Notes: generated by a model from the sequence alone, not told the origin. DNA of 33,413 nucleotides from JAVZGQ01 sp039000685 (GCA_039000685.1 JAWBNW010000003.1:1-33413); one strand, 5' to 3'. Shown: positions 15,297 to 22,876, numbered from the stretch's first letter. Program-made: numbers and translations.

Positions 15297-15443
15297 ATGG
15301 AAAAAGCACTGAAAAAAGTGGAAGAAGGGCTTAGAGAGTGTGGTTTGGAAGAGAAAGAAGTGAAAGCCTTGATGAACTTCTTGAAGAATTACCTTGAATT
15401 AAAGAAAAATGAAAGATGTAAGCCTGAATTTGAAAAGAAATGA
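15297..15443 (+). CDS. Unknown 48-residue helical protein
   Basis: ATG 15297 gives MEKALKKVEEGLRECGLEEK through KKNERCKPEFEKK, a highly charged protein that should be mostly helical with two cysteines. A frame start at 15192 would add 35 residues but would run through the operator palindrome, so it is not preferred. It lies between two TrmB regulators and follows the candidate operator directly. This makes it a likely target of that regulator. No family is recognised. Confidence 0.5.
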   Translation: MEKALKKVEEGLRECGLEEKEVKALMNFLKNYLELKKNERCKPEFEKK

Positions 15444-15496
15444 ATTCTTAAAATTTTGGTAAAAAATTTAAACTAGCTTGTGAAATTCTTAAAGAG

Positions 15497-16312
15497 ATGG
15501 AGAAAGCTGATATATACAATACTTTGAAGCAACTTGGCTTGGGTGAATATGAAGCAAGGGCTTACACAGATCTTGTTCTGCTAGGGCCTTCTCCTGCAAA
15601 CGAACTCAGCAGAGTTGCCAATATACCAAAGTCAAAAATTTATGATGTTCTTGAGAGCTTGATGTCCAAACAAATGGTTGAAGTTTTTGAAGAAAAACCC
15701 AAGCTTTTCAGAGCAATCGATCCAAGCATCGCGATCAAAAGCTTGATAGATGAAAAAGATCAAGAATTCAAAACAATAAAAGAAAAAGCAAATGCCTTAA
15801 TTTCTCAGCTTAAAATTTTTGGAAAAAAAGAAGAAATAGCAGAAGGAATTTGGGAACAAAATGGAGAAAAGGCAACAGAAGCCTTGAACAAGCTTGCTGA
15901 GATGTTTGAAAGAGCAAACAAATACACGATCAGCATCACGCGCGATTTTTCCCTTTCTTCAATTTTAAGAGAAGCTATAAAGTCTTGTTTGAGAAGAAAA
16001 GTCAAAGTCATGATGATATGCATGGGGATAACAAAAGAAAATTTTTACGGAGCAAAGTGGTGCTTAGAACAAAAAATTCCCATCAAAATTTTTGAAGCAA
16101 AAATTCATCCTCGCATCCTTGTGGTTGATGGGAAAGAAGTTGCGATAAGGCTTGACAGCAACCCAGAAGCAAGAAGGTTCAGGTTCAGGACGATTTGGTC
16201 AAATGATCCTTCTTTTGTTGCTGTCATGGACAACTACATGAAAAATCTCTGGAAGATGGCAAAGCCAGTTGATCTAAAAAATTTTAACTCTCCCAGTAGG
16301 TTACAAATTTAA
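15497..16312 (+). CDS. TrmB-family transcriptional regulator (copy 2)
   Basis: A 271-residue paralogue of the regulator at 14377. The winged HTH is at residues 10-65 (LGEYEARAYTDLVLLGPSPA, IPKSKIYDVLESLMSKQMVE), followed by a coiled linker and a C-terminal domain with HPRILVVDGKEVAIRL and TIWSNDPSFVAVMDNYM. The spacing of all blocks is conserved with copy 1, so the pair arose by duplication and inversion. ATG 15497 has a TATA-like AAATTTAAA about 22-30 bp upstream. No GAGTGGTG palindrome precedes this copy, so it may be regulated differently or bind a different site. The effector is unknown. Confidence 0.85.
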   Translation: MEKADIYNTLKQLGLGEYEARAYTDLVLLGPSPANELSRVANIPKSKIYDVLESLMSKQMVEVFEEKPKLFRAIDPSIAIKSLIDEKDQEFKTIKEKANALISQLKIFGKKEEIAEGIWEQNGEKATEALNKLAEMFERANKYTISITRDFSLSSILREAIKSCLRRKVKVMMICMGITKENFYGAKWCLEQKIPIKIFEAKIHPRILVVDGKEVAIRLDSNPEARRFRFRTIWSNDPSFVAVMDNYMKNLWKMAKPVDLKNFNSPSRLQI

Positions 16313-16383
16313 AAATAGTTTTTCAATTCAGTTTTTTATAAAAAGGTTTAAGTATGTCTATTATAATAAATTATAATGAGAAA

Positions 16384-16596
16384 ATGGCAGAAACATTTAA
16401 GGCAAAAGTGAGAAGTGTTGGAACATCTCTAGGTATTTTGATACCAAAAGAAATAGCAGAGAAGGAAAAAGTTAAAGAAGGTGAAATCATTCAAGTTAGC
16501 ATAGTGAAACCAAATTTGAAAGAAGTTATGAAGCTTTTTGGTACCGCAAAAGACGCTTCGAAATTTGAAAGGGACCACAAGGATAGGGAATTTTAA
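16384..16596 (+). CDS. AbrB/SpoVT-type antitoxin
   Basis: From ATG 16384 the 70-residue product MAETFKAKVRSVGTSLGILI followed by PKEIAEKEKVKEGEIIQVSI is a swapped-hairpin AbrB DNA-binding domain, as in many VapB antitoxins. The C-terminal tail (LFGTAKDASKFERDHKDREF) would be the part that wraps the toxin. An ATG at 16354 adds 10 unconserved-looking residues. The TAA stop overlaps the ATG of the PIN-domain toxin gene (TAATG), the usual coupling of such pairs. The antitoxin normally neutralises the toxin and represses its own promoter. Confidence 0.82.
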   Translation: MAETFKAKVRSVGTSLGILIPKEIAEKEKVKEGEIIQVSIVKPNLKEVMKLFGTAKDASKFERDHKDREF

Positions 16597-16976
16597 TGTT
16601 ATTTGATACTTTTGCCTGGATTGAATTTTTCAAAGGGAGCGAATCTGGAAAAAAGGCAGCTGAAATAATCTTCAAAGAAAAATGTTTCACATCTGTTATC
16701 TCTTTAAGCGAGTTGGTTGAATGGTGTTTTAAAAACAATTTGGAAGACAAAATAGAAGAATATTTAAAAGGTATAGAAAAAGCATCAATAATTCTGGAAG
16801 TTAAGAAAGAAATTGCATTGTTGGCGGGGAAGATTAATAATGAAAGAAAGAAGAAAATTAAAGGCTGGGGTATGATTGATTCTATAATTTTAGCAACAGC
16901 TATATTTGCCGGAGTCAAAATATTGACAGGAGATATTCATTTTAAAGATTTAGAAAATGTAGAATTTTTGCAATAA
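16596..16976 (+). CDS. vapC: VapC-type PIN-domain ribonuclease toxin
   Basis: A 126-residue PIN domain. The acidic metal-binding residues are visible in order: D4 (MLFDTFAWIEFF), the Glu of ISLSELVEW, the Asp of GMIDSIILATA and the Asp of ILTGDIHFKDL. PIN toxins cleave RNA, often tRNA or rRNA. All four acidic positions are present, so it is probably active. It overlaps the antitoxin stop by one base and is co-expressed with it. It ends 18 bp before the 3' end of the tRNA gene, which is convergent. Confidence 0.85.
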   Translation: MLFDTFAWIEFFKGSESGKKAAEIIFKEKCFTSVISLSELVEWCFKNNLEDKIEEYLKGIEKASIILEVKKEIALLAGKINNERKKKIKGWGMIDSIILATAIFAGVKILTGDIHFKDLENVEFLQ

Positions 16977-16994
16977 GATGTTTAGATTTGTCAA

Positions 16995-17080
16995 TGCCCC
17001 CACTGGGATTCGAACCCAGACCCAGAGCTTTTCACTAAGAACCGCAAGCTCCCGTCCTATCCAGGTTAGACGATGGGGGC
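16995..17080 (-). tRNA. tRNA-Arg(GCG) with a 12-nt intron
   Basis: The acceptor GCCCCCA pairs with TGGGGGC, discriminator A. The D-arm is GTCT...GGAC with GG and A20. The T-arm is CTGGG-TTCGAAT-CCCAG. The anticodon stem GGAGC/GCTCT encloses 19 nt. The best reading is loop TTGCGG-A (anticodon GCG) with intron TTCTTAGTGAAA at 17030-17041 between positions 37 and 38. This gives a bulge-helix-bulge with 3-nt bulges GGT and AAA and a 4-bp helix TTGC/GTGA containing two G-U pairs. A20 and C35 agree with arginine identity. The gene lies between VapC and the Zn-ribbon gene. Confidence 0.85.
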
Positions 17081-17123
17081 AATCTATAAAAATATTTCTC
17101 ACCAATTAATTTAATCTGATAAC

Positions 17124-17285
17124 ATGTTCAAATGCTCAACTTGCAAGGTCAACATCTTGGCAAAAGAAAATTTTGTTAGGTTTAGTTGTCCTGCCTGTGG
17201 AAGAACTGAAATAGTTCGCTGCAAAACTTGCAAGGCTCTGAGCAATAAATATGTTTGTGAAAGCTGTGGCTTCGTGGGGCCTTGA
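17124..17285 (+). CDS. Small zinc-ribbon RNA-binding protein
   Basis: A 53-residue protein with four CxxC knuckles: CSTC, CPAC, CKTC and CESC. It is the archaeal double zinc-ribbon protein that usually sits next to the EF-1beta gene, as it does here. It is thought to bind RNA; the precise role is not established. ATG 17124 follows the divergent tRNA by 43 bp. The stop TGA is 2 bp before the EF-1beta start, so the two genes form an operon. Confidence 0.85.
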   Translation: MFKCSTCKVNILAKENFVRFSCPACGRTEIVRCKTCKALSNKYVCESCGFVGP

Positions 17286-17287
17286 AT

Positions 17288-17545
17288 ATGGCAGAAGTGA
17301 TAGTCGGCTTGAAGATTTTACCAAAAACAGTAGAAGTTGATCTCGACAAACTTGAGAAAAAGATAAGAGAAGCTATTTCTCCTGAGAAGCTCCAAAGAGA
17401 ACCTATAGCTTTTGGTTTGGTTGCTATTCATGCTGTCAAGCTCGTGCCAGATGCTGAAGGCCAAATAGACGAGCTTGAGAGAAAGCTGAAAGCGATAGAA
17501 GAAGTTGGGGAAGTTGAAATTACAGGAATAACAAGAAGCTTATAG
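17288..17545 (+). CDS. ef1b: Translation elongation factor 1-beta
   Basis: An 85-residue archaeal aEF-1beta, the nucleotide-exchange factor that reloads EF-1alpha with GTP. It shows the compact alpha/beta sandwich pattern: AEVIVGLKILPKTVEVDLDK, then EPIAFGLVAIHAVKLVPDAE and the C-terminal VGEVEITGITRSL. Length is normal for archaea, which have only the exchange domain. ATG 17288 is 2 bp after the zinc-ribbon stop; a TTG at 17282 is unlikely. Confidence 0.93.
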   Translation: MAEVIVGLKILPKTVEVDLDKLEKKIREAISPEKLQREPIAFGLVAIHAVKLVPDAEGQIDELERKLKAIEEVGEVEITGITRSL

Positions 17546-17577
17546 ATTTTTATTCTCGCTTCCAAATAGATTTTAGT

Positions 17578-17814
17578 ATGGTTAGAATGATTCCTAAGAT
17601 TTACAAGAGGAAAAGATGGAAAATAGCTTTACTCTGGGTTTTGTCTTCTCTCTTCTTGCTCTTTGGCTCAATGATAGCAGGCCAGCTTCAAGTAAGCTAT
17701 GGAACGAATGAAGTAGCTCTTTGGATTGCCTTCTTCTTGGCTTTGATTTTCTTCTTGCTTGCAGGCTTGCTCTGGATTGCAATAGCAGTAGCTCTGAGAC
17801 AATACGAAGAATAA
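17578..17814 (+). CDS. Two-helix small membrane protein
   Basis: 78 residues: a basic N-terminus (MVRMIPKIYKRKRWKIA), then two membrane helices (ALLWVLSSLFLLFGSMIAG and ALWIAFFLALIFFLLAGLLW), and a short charged end. No family is recognised. It starts 32 bp after EF-1beta on the same strand and is followed 33 bp later by the thiol-disulfide protein. Confidence 0.6.
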   Translation: MVRMIPKIYKRKRWKIALLWVLSSLFLLFGSMIAGQLQVSYGTNEVALWIAFFLALIFFLLAGLLWIAIAVALRQYEE

Positions 17815-17847
17815 GCTTTTAATACTTTTCTGTCTATAACCAATATA

Positions 17848-18849
17848 ATGGCTGAAATAAAGATAAAAATACCAAAGATTCCGAAAGTTGATATCTGGCG
17901 AGTCTTAACAATTGTTTTTGCTACGATAATTTTGGCTCAACTGTTCGGCTTCTTCAATTTAACAGGTCTTTTTGCTTTGCCTTCTCCTTCAGGCCAACAA
18001 GTCGGTGAAAAAGTCATAAACTACATAAACCAGAATTTGGTTCAGCCTGGAACAAGCGCAAGCTTGGTTTCCGTGAACGATAAAGGAAGCTTTTATGAAG
18101 TTGTAACAAGCTACCAAGGCAATAGAATTTCTGTTTATGCTTCAAAGGACGGGAGCTATCTTTTCTTGCAAGGCTTTGATATGAGTCAACAGCTTCCAAG
18201 ACAAGAAGCTGAAGAAGAGCAACCACAACAACAAGTTCCAAAAACAGATAGACCAGAGGCAAGGGTTTTTGTGATGAGCTACTGTCCCTACGGTTTGCAA
18301 TTCTTGAAAGCTTACATCCCAGTAATCGAGCTTCTTGGCAATAAAGCTGATCTATATGTCAATTTTGTTGATTACATCATGCATGGAGAGAAAGAGATGA
18401 TAGAAAACACGAGAATGTACTGCATACAGAAAGAACAGAAAGACAAGTTTACAGCTTACTTGAGATGTTTTGTCCAAAGCGGAGATGCTGAAAAATGCGT
18501 CTCAGAAGCCAAGATAGATAAGACAAAGCTCGATGCTTGCATGGAGACTACAGATGAACGATTCAATCTCTCTAAATCGTTCAAGGAGAGCGGGGCAACT
18601 TATCCACCATACCCCCTTGATTCAAGTCTTAATGATAGATATGATGTGAGAGGCTCACCAACTTTTGTTGTGAATGGTGTGACGGTAAGCGTGAACAGAG
18701 CTGCAGAATCGATCAAGCAAGCAATATGTTCAGCTTTCAAAACTCCGCCAGCCGAGTGTTCTCAAAAACTCAGCTCAACAACAGAATCTCCTGGCATCGG
18801 AGCAATAGGTTCAGGAAGCGGTGCGAGCTCTTCTGGTGGTTGTGCTTAG
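17848..18849 (+). CDS. Membrane-anchored DsbA/GILT-like thioredoxin-fold protein
   Basis: 333 residues with one N-terminal membrane helix (VLTIVFATIILAQLFGFFNL). A small alpha/beta region follows (SASLVSVNDKGSFYEVVTSY), then a Gln-rich linker, and a thioredoxin-fold domain from about residue 137. The active-site region is MSYCPYGLQFLKA, a CPYG motif with only the first Cys. Further cysteines (MYCIQ, LRCFV, EKCVSE, DACMET) give a GILT-like pattern. The cis-Pro loop is RGSPTFVVNGV. The C-terminus is Ser/Gly-rich ending GGCA. It probably acts outside the cell in thiol-disulfide exchange or reduction. ATG 17848 has TTTTAATA about 30 bp upstream. Confidence 0.78.
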   Translation: MAEIKIKIPKIPKVDIWRVLTIVFATIILAQLFGFFNLTGLFALPSPSGQQVGEKVINYINQNLVQPGTSASLVSVNDKGSFYEVVTSYQGNRISVYASKDGSYLFLQGFDMSQQLPRQEAEEEQPQQQVPKTDRPEARVFVMSYCPYGLQFLKAYIPVIELLGNKADLYVNFVDYIMHGEKEMIENTRMYCIQKEQKDKFTAYLRCFVQSGDAEKCVSEAKIDKTKLDACMETTDERFNLSKSFKESGATYPPYPLDSSLNDRYDVRGSPTFVVNGVTVSVNRAAESIKQAICSAFKTPPAECSQKLSSTTESPGIGAIGSGSGASSSGGCA

Positions 18850-19391
18850 AAAAGGCCACCAACAAAAAGCTTATGTCTATCTTTTTCTTCCAACTCGCTT
18901 ATTATTCTTCTGACTATCATCTTCTTCGGATCAGGCAGCATCTCAACCCTTTCCTGCAAGTCTTGAAAACTCTTGAAAGGCTCAGCTTTCCTCTTGGAAA
19001 GAATCTCCCACAGATGCTTCTTCCCAATTCCTGGCAAAAGCTCTAAGGTGTGGGAGCGTGTGGTCAAGGGCATAGCCTTGTTGAAAAAATTTACAAACCT
19101 GGCTTCATTGCTTGTCACCAAATTCTGAATCACGTTCTCAAGCTCACTCTTGGCAAAATTCGTGAGATCGGAATATTTTATTCTCCCCCTTATGTACTTG
19201 ACGACATCCCACTTCCCCTCACCAATATAAACTCTATCTCCAGTCTTAACTGTTTTCCCTTCCTTTATCACAATCTCAAGCAAAGTGAAAAGTCTGTCGC
19301 CAACAGCTTGAGCTACAGGCTCAGCTTTCCTATCTCCAGGCTTGCCGTGTGGGAAGAAATCCAGTATTATTGCAAAATCATCTTTCACCAT
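18846..19391 (-). CDS. DUF655 RNA-binding protein
   Basis: A conserved archaeal protein of about 181 residues (DUF655), usually found beside rpoF as it is here. The N-terminal part (ILDFFPHGKP, GDRVYIGEGKWDVVKYIRGR) is an OB-like nucleic-acid-binding region. The C-terminal part holds a helix-hairpin-helix (LELLPGIGKKHLWEILSKRK). The biochemical role is not established. ATG 19391 is preferred, with GGTGAT about 6 nt upstream; ATG 19397 is also possible. Its 3' end overlaps the convergent thiol-protein gene by 4 bp. It is last in the L21e-rpoF operon. Confidence 0.88.
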   Translation of the reverse strand: MVKDDFAIILDFFPHGKPGDRKAEPVAQAVGDRLFTLLEIVIKEGKTVKTGDRVYIGEGKWDVVKYIRGRIKYSDLTNFAKSELENVIQNLVTSNEARFVNFFNKAMPLTTRSHTLELLPGIGKKHLWEILSKRKAEPFKSFQDLQERVEMLPDPKKMIVRRIISELEEKDRHKLFVGGLF

Positions 19392-19408
19392 TTTCATCAC
19401 CCAAGAAA

Positions 19409-19735
19409 TCAAACGATTTTCTTCACGATTTCAAGGATTTTTTCAATCTCTTCTTGAGTGAATGCTGCATATTCTTTATGAAGAATGGCTCTAAGATCGT
19501 CTTTATCTTCAGGTAAAAAATTAGCGATAGCAACAATCTGCTTTTCTCTCAATCTTTCAATCGATCTAAGCTCTTCAACGAGCTTCCTTATCTTCTCAGG
19601 TTCCACTTTAACAAACTTTCTGAGCAAGGCCAAAGTCATCTTTTGCTCATACTTCAGTTCACCTTCCTTCTCTCTGCTCTCCAAAATCTCTTTTGCTTCA
19701 ACGTCGGGAATCTCCCTTTCTGATATCACGTTCAC
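19409..19735 (-). CDS. rpoF: RNA polymerase subunit F (Rpb4)
   Basis: 108 residues matching archaeal RpoF, which pairs with RpoE to form the stalk of RNA polymerase. The N-terminal half (REIPDVEAKEILESREKEGE) and the HRDC-like C-terminal helices (KIRKLVEELRSIERLREKQI, FLPEDKDDLRAILHKEY) are typical. The start overlaps the L21e stop by 4 bp (ATGA) and the gene ends 17 bp before DUF655, the standard archaeal order. Confidence 0.92.
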   Translation of the reverse strand: MNVISEREIPDVEAKEILESREKEGELKYEQKMTLALLRKFVKVEPEKIRKLVEELRSIERLREKQIVAIANFLPEDKDDLRAILHKEYAAFTQEEIEKILEIVKKIV

Positions 19736-20016
19736 TTCATCACCTTCAGATGCTCAGGTCTCGAAATAAGCCTTTTCACCTTATTTCCATCTGTTATCTC
19801 AACAATATAACTTTTTCCCCTCTTGCCTATTATCTCTCCTACCCTACCTTTATACCTGGAATGAGGCATGCCTTTTTGGGAAGAAGGCTCTTGCTCTATC
19901 ACCACTTTTTGACCTATATTAAACTCTTGCAAAAACTTTGTTATGACAGGCCTGTAGCCCGGTTTTTGCCTTAAGGCTTGTCTTGTCTTTGTCCTAAAGC
20001 CGCGAGACTTTTTCAT
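19732..20016 (-). CDS. rpl21e: Large ribosomal subunit protein L21e
   Basis: 94 residues, the archaeal/eukaryal L21e. The N-terminus MKKSRGFRTKTRQALRQKPG and the SH3-like core (VVIEQEPSSQKGMPHSRYKG, RVGEIIGKRGKSYIVEI, LISRPEHLK) are diagnostic. GGTGAG precedes ATG 20016. It follows Pus10 by 4 bp and overlaps rpoF by 4 bp. Confidence 0.95.
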   Translation of the reverse strand: MKKSRGFRTKTRQALRQKPGYRPVITKFLQEFNIGQKVVIEQEPSSQKGMPHSRYKGRVGEIIGKRGKSYIVEITDGNKVKRLISRPEHLKVMK

Positions 20017-20020
20017 CTTC

Positions 20021-21289
20021 TCACCTATGAATTTTTATGACATCTAACTTTATTTTTTTTGGTTTATTAGATATTAATTCTGATATGTTTGGGTTTGTCC
20101 TGCCTTCATCACCAGAAATAAGCTCTTTTATATATAAGCCAGATTGGGCTCTAATCTTGAACAGACACTTTTTCTTGCCCAAAATTTTCCAGGAAATCTT
20201 TTTTACAATTCTTTTTCTGGCTTTATCAGCTCTTCTGTGAATCACCCTTAAGGGAGTTTTTTGCAAAATTGCTTGGCCTTCAAGCTTCTTCAATTCTTTC
20301 AATTTCTTCTTGTCAATTTCTTCTTCAAACTCAACTTCAGCAAGATAAGTCTTATCAGACTTTTCACTCTTGAGCTTGACCACAAAACTTTTGTCAACAA
20401 GCTTCAAGAGCTTAACTTTGACTTTTTTCGATTTGTTTATTTCTTTTTCCATTTTTCTCAAATCAATCTTTCTTTTTACCGGTTTCACAAGCTCGGTCAC
20501 AAAAGGTCTGTAATCTAAGCATCTCGCATCTATATCTTCGCGACCAGAAGCATGGAAAGCAGATTTTTTTGCTTTTGTAGCTTTGAGCAAAGGCTTTTCA
20601 ATTATTTCTTGAACAGAAGTGGGATAAAGCTTTCCGCTACCTTTGCATTCCATGCAGCCTTTGCCTTTGCACTTTGAACAAACCCATTTTGATTGCGGTA
20701 TGTTTCTAACAAGCTTCTTGTACTTTCCATAAACAAACAAGCTTCTTATCTCTTTCTTGATCTTGCCTGTCTTCAAGTTGACTATTATTGTGACATCAGG
20801 ACTTTCAAGAGAAAAATTCTTGCCAGTTAGCTTTTCAACTCTCTTGCCAAGTTCTCTATTTAGCTCAGACTTAATCGGTTCGACAAACTCTATCCCAATT
20901 TTTTCATACAGCTTCTCTTCTTCATTCATCATTTCGTCGGTTGGTATAGAACCAATCAGAAAGCTTCTGAACTCTATCCCCCTAAGCTCTTTCACAATTC
21001 TCTTAGCAATTTCATCTATTTCTTCAAGAAAAAAATTTTGACAAATTTTGCATTTCTCAGGCTTTCTTGCTTCGAGCTTGATGTTCCTGAATTTTATTCC
21101 ATGAAAATTGCTTGCATCAACTTCAATTTTTTCTCCAGAATCAAGCAAGAAAGCAACAAAAAGCCTCAAGATTTTACCCCTTTCCTTGTTAGAAAAACCA
21201 CTGAGCAATTCTGAACAAATTCTACCCAAACAAGAATCACAAATATAGCCTCCTTTGAGAGCTTCTATTATCTTTTCTTCTAGCTTCAT
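20021..21289 (-). CDS. pus10: tRNA pseudouridine synthase Pus10
   Basis: 422 residues. Pus10 makes pseudouridine at positions 54 and 55 of archaeal tRNAs. N-terminal zinc-binding cysteines (CDSCLGRIC and CKICQNF) come first, then a THUMP-like region, a central cysteine cluster (CSKCKGKGCMECKGSG) and the catalytic domain. GREDIDARCLDYRPFVTELV carries the active-site aspartate, and SGLYIKELISGDEGRTNPNI forms the end of the domain. ATG 21289 is chosen because GAGGA lies about 6 nt upstream; ATG 21295 overlaps it. It is 4 bp from L21e. TrmY, in the same gene run, uses the Psi54 product. Confidence 0.93.
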   Translation of the reverse strand: MKLEEKIIEALKGGYICDSCLGRICSELLSGFSNKERGKILRLFVAFLLDSGEKIEVDASNFHGIKFRNIKLEARKPEKCKICQNFFLEEIDEIAKRIVKELRGIEFRSFLIGSIPTDEMMNEEEKLYEKIGIEFVEPIKSELNRELGKRVEKLTGKNFSLESPDVTIIVNLKTGKIKKEIRSLFVYGKYKKLVRNIPQSKWVCSKCKGKGCMECKGSGKLYPTSVQEIIEKPLLKATKAKKSAFHASGREDIDARCLDYRPFVTELVKPVKRKIDLRKMEKEINKSKKVKVKLLKLVDKSFVVKLKSEKSDKTYLAEVEFEEEIDKKKLKELKKLEGQAILQKTPLRVIHRRADKARKRIVKKISWKILGKKKCLFKIRAQSGLYIKELISGDEGRTNPNISELISNKPKKIKLDVIKIHR

Positions 21290-21391
21290 ATTCATCCTCT
21301 TTTCCAGAATTGAGATTTTTAATTAATAAATTCTATTCCCAGCAACAACCTTTCTTTCTTTTCAAAAGATTTTTCAATTTCTCTATCATAT

Positions 21392-21910
21392 CTATTCCTT
21401 GCAACAGTCCACGATTTTCTGGACTATAGCACCAAGCTTGGAGAATACACTACTCTCTTTGTCATGAACATTCAACTGCTCATCTCCAACCTTCTTTATA
21501 TCTCCAATCTTCACAACATTCAAGTTTATCCCCCAGAAAAGTGAATAAAGTTGATAAGCTTTGGAGAAAAGTTCTTCTGCTTCTTTTTTGTTTCCTTTGT
21601 TTAGTTCTTTTGTTCCAACTTCAATCAACCTCATGCAAGCTGCCAGCAAATGCTTCGAGATACACCAAGTTTCACCTTCAGTTTTCTTCACAAGTTTTCT
21701 CATCAATTCCTTTCTCATCTCTCTTATCTCATTCAACAAATCAAAATATTTTGTTTTTTTGGTTTTTGCGCCAGTGAAGAAAAAATGTTCCTCCAAGCTC
21801 ACGAGATTCATCACAGCCACGCTAAGATCTTCATCAGAAGATAGATCAATTTTTCCCTCTTGAGCTACCTTTTTCACCTTTTCCAACAATTTTTTTATCT
21901 TCTCTTCCAC
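21392..21910 (-). CDS. Conserved-looking hypothetical helical protein
   Basis: 172 residues, predicted helical: EEKIKKLLEKVKKVAQEGKI, then VMNLVSLEEHFFFTGAKTKK, a Cys pair region (ETWCISKHLLAACMRLIEVG), a repeat-like KEAEELFSKAYQLYSLFWGI, and an ending in VDCCKE. The helical hairpins look TPR-like or HEPN-like, but no catalytic motif is clear. The start is GTG 21910, one base after the stop of the CPVC membrane gene, with AAGGTG upstream, so it is translationally coupled. The function is unknown. Confidence 0.7.
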   Translation of the reverse strand: MEEKIKKLLEKVKKVAQEGKIDLSSDEDLSVAVMNLVSLEEHFFFTGAKTKKTKYFDLLNEIREMRKELMRKLVKKTEGETWCISKHLLAACMRLIEVGTKELNKGNKKEAEELFSKAYQLYSLFWGINLNVVKIGDIKKVGDEQLNVHDKESSVFSKLGAIVQKIVDCCKE

Positions 21911-21911
21911 A

Positions 21912-22418
21912 TCAACACCTTGTTATCAAATAGAAAATTAAGCTCATTATTAATAAAAATATCAAAGGTATTACAACTTTTTGGAATGGGAACAAGGCCT
22001 TGCCTTTATTCCTTTTCTTCATTTCTTCATTAACAACCAAGCTAAACTGAAAGGCAATAGTGCCTGCGATAATTCCAATCAAAAGCTTGTCTATTCCAAA
22101 AAGCTTGCTGCAAGAGGGGTAACCTATTGCTTTCATCCAATAGAGAGATAGAAGTGAAGTAGAATAAATAATCGAGATTACCAAAAGTTTCATGAATTTA
22201 AACTTGAACTTCTTTTCTAACCAGTTTGCAAGCCAAACAGAAGTCGAAAGCAGCAAGCCACCTATCCAAATTCCTGTTATGCTATCATCTATACCCAACC
22301 ATCTAGAGAGCTCAAGACCACCAGCAACAGCTATCACACAAACAGGGCAGGTTGCCATAGCTTCAGAACAAACCATCAATAAAAAAATAATTGTGAAGGA
22401 AAACAGTTTAAATTTCAT
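21912..22418 (-). CDS. Polytopic membrane protein with CPVC motif
   Basis: About 168 residues with a signal-like first helix (LFSFTIIFLLMVCSEAMA) followed directly by TCPVCVIAVAGGLELSRWLG, then about four more membrane helices and another cysteine at YPSCSKLFGI. The exposed CPVC pair suggests a membrane redox partner, comparable in layout to DsbB/VKOR-type proteins though not demonstrably homologous. ATG 22418 overlaps the stop of the thioredoxin-like gene by 4 bp (ATGA), so the two are co-translated, which supports a joint redox function. Other starts up to 22436 are possible. Confidence 0.72.
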   Translation of the reverse strand: MKFKLFSFTIIFLLMVCSEAMATCPVCVIAVAGGLELSRWLGIDDSITGIWIGGLLLSTSVWLANWLEKKFKFKFMKLLVISIIYSTSLLSLYWMKAIGYPSCSKLFGIDKLLIGIIAGTIAFQFSLVVNEEMKKRNKGKALFPFQKVVIPLIFLLIMSLIFYLITRC

Positions 22419-22843
22419 GCTTTCACTCCTGTGCAATTTTCATAAAATTCTTTCAGCTCTTCTTTTCCCATCTCACCCACATAAGTTTTATTGTCTTTCA
22501 AACAAAGCTTCACAGGCACCATAAACCCCGTCTCATTCGGGATGTTTGAATTTTTATGGTAGATCAAATAGTCAGAGTATTGGTTTATGATATCTTTACA
22601 AGCATCACTGTTTCCATCGATCATGTAAAATTCTTCGGTAAGATTCAAGGCTTTGATTTTTGAAAGTTCTGATTTACAGTGAGGGCAGCCAAGAGAATAG
22701 ACAAAAAGCATGCTGAAGCCTTCCAAGCTCTTACCACAATCATTCCTGTAATCTTTTGGAACAAAGAAGAAATAGCTAATGGCAGCGATTGCCAAGACTA
22801 TCACAACCGGAACTAAAACCCAACGTTTAATTTTCATCTTCAT
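22415..22843 (-). CDS. Membrane-anchored thioredoxin-like protein
   Basis: About 142 residues. One N-terminal membrane helix (VLVPVVIVLAIAAISYFFFV) is followed by an extracytoplasmic thioredoxin-like domain. The active site CPHC lies in LFVYSLGCPHCKSELSKI, with other cysteines at DCGKS, DACKD, KLCLK and ENCTG. VPVKLCL is the probable cis-Pro position (MVP). It is likely a thiol oxidase or isomerase feeding electrons to the overlapping CPVC membrane protein. ATG 22843 is used; GTG 22846 and ATG 22837 are close alternatives. Confidence 0.78.
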   Translation of the reverse strand: MKMKIKRWVLVPVVIVLAIAAISYFFFVPKDYRNDCGKSLEGFSMLFVYSLGCPHCKSELSKIKALNLTEEFYMIDGNSDACKDIINQYSDYLIYHKNSNIPNETGFMVPVKLCLKDNKTYVGEMGKEELKEFYENCTGVKA

Positions 22844-22876
22844 CACTAAGTATTATTGATTTTTAAAGAATTAAGA

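Noticed and set aside
16526..16918. 130-codon minus-strand frame over the toxin-antitoxin genes
   Set aside because: The plus strand has clear AbrB and PIN motifs with overlapping start and stop; the minus frame is hydrophobic and low in complexity.
16995..17080. tRNA read on the plus strand, where TTTTCAC resembles a Glu anticodon loop
   Set aside because: Only the minus strand gives a proper T-loop (TTCGAAT between CTGGG and CCCAG), U33 and A20; the plus strand gives ATTCGAA in the T-loop position.
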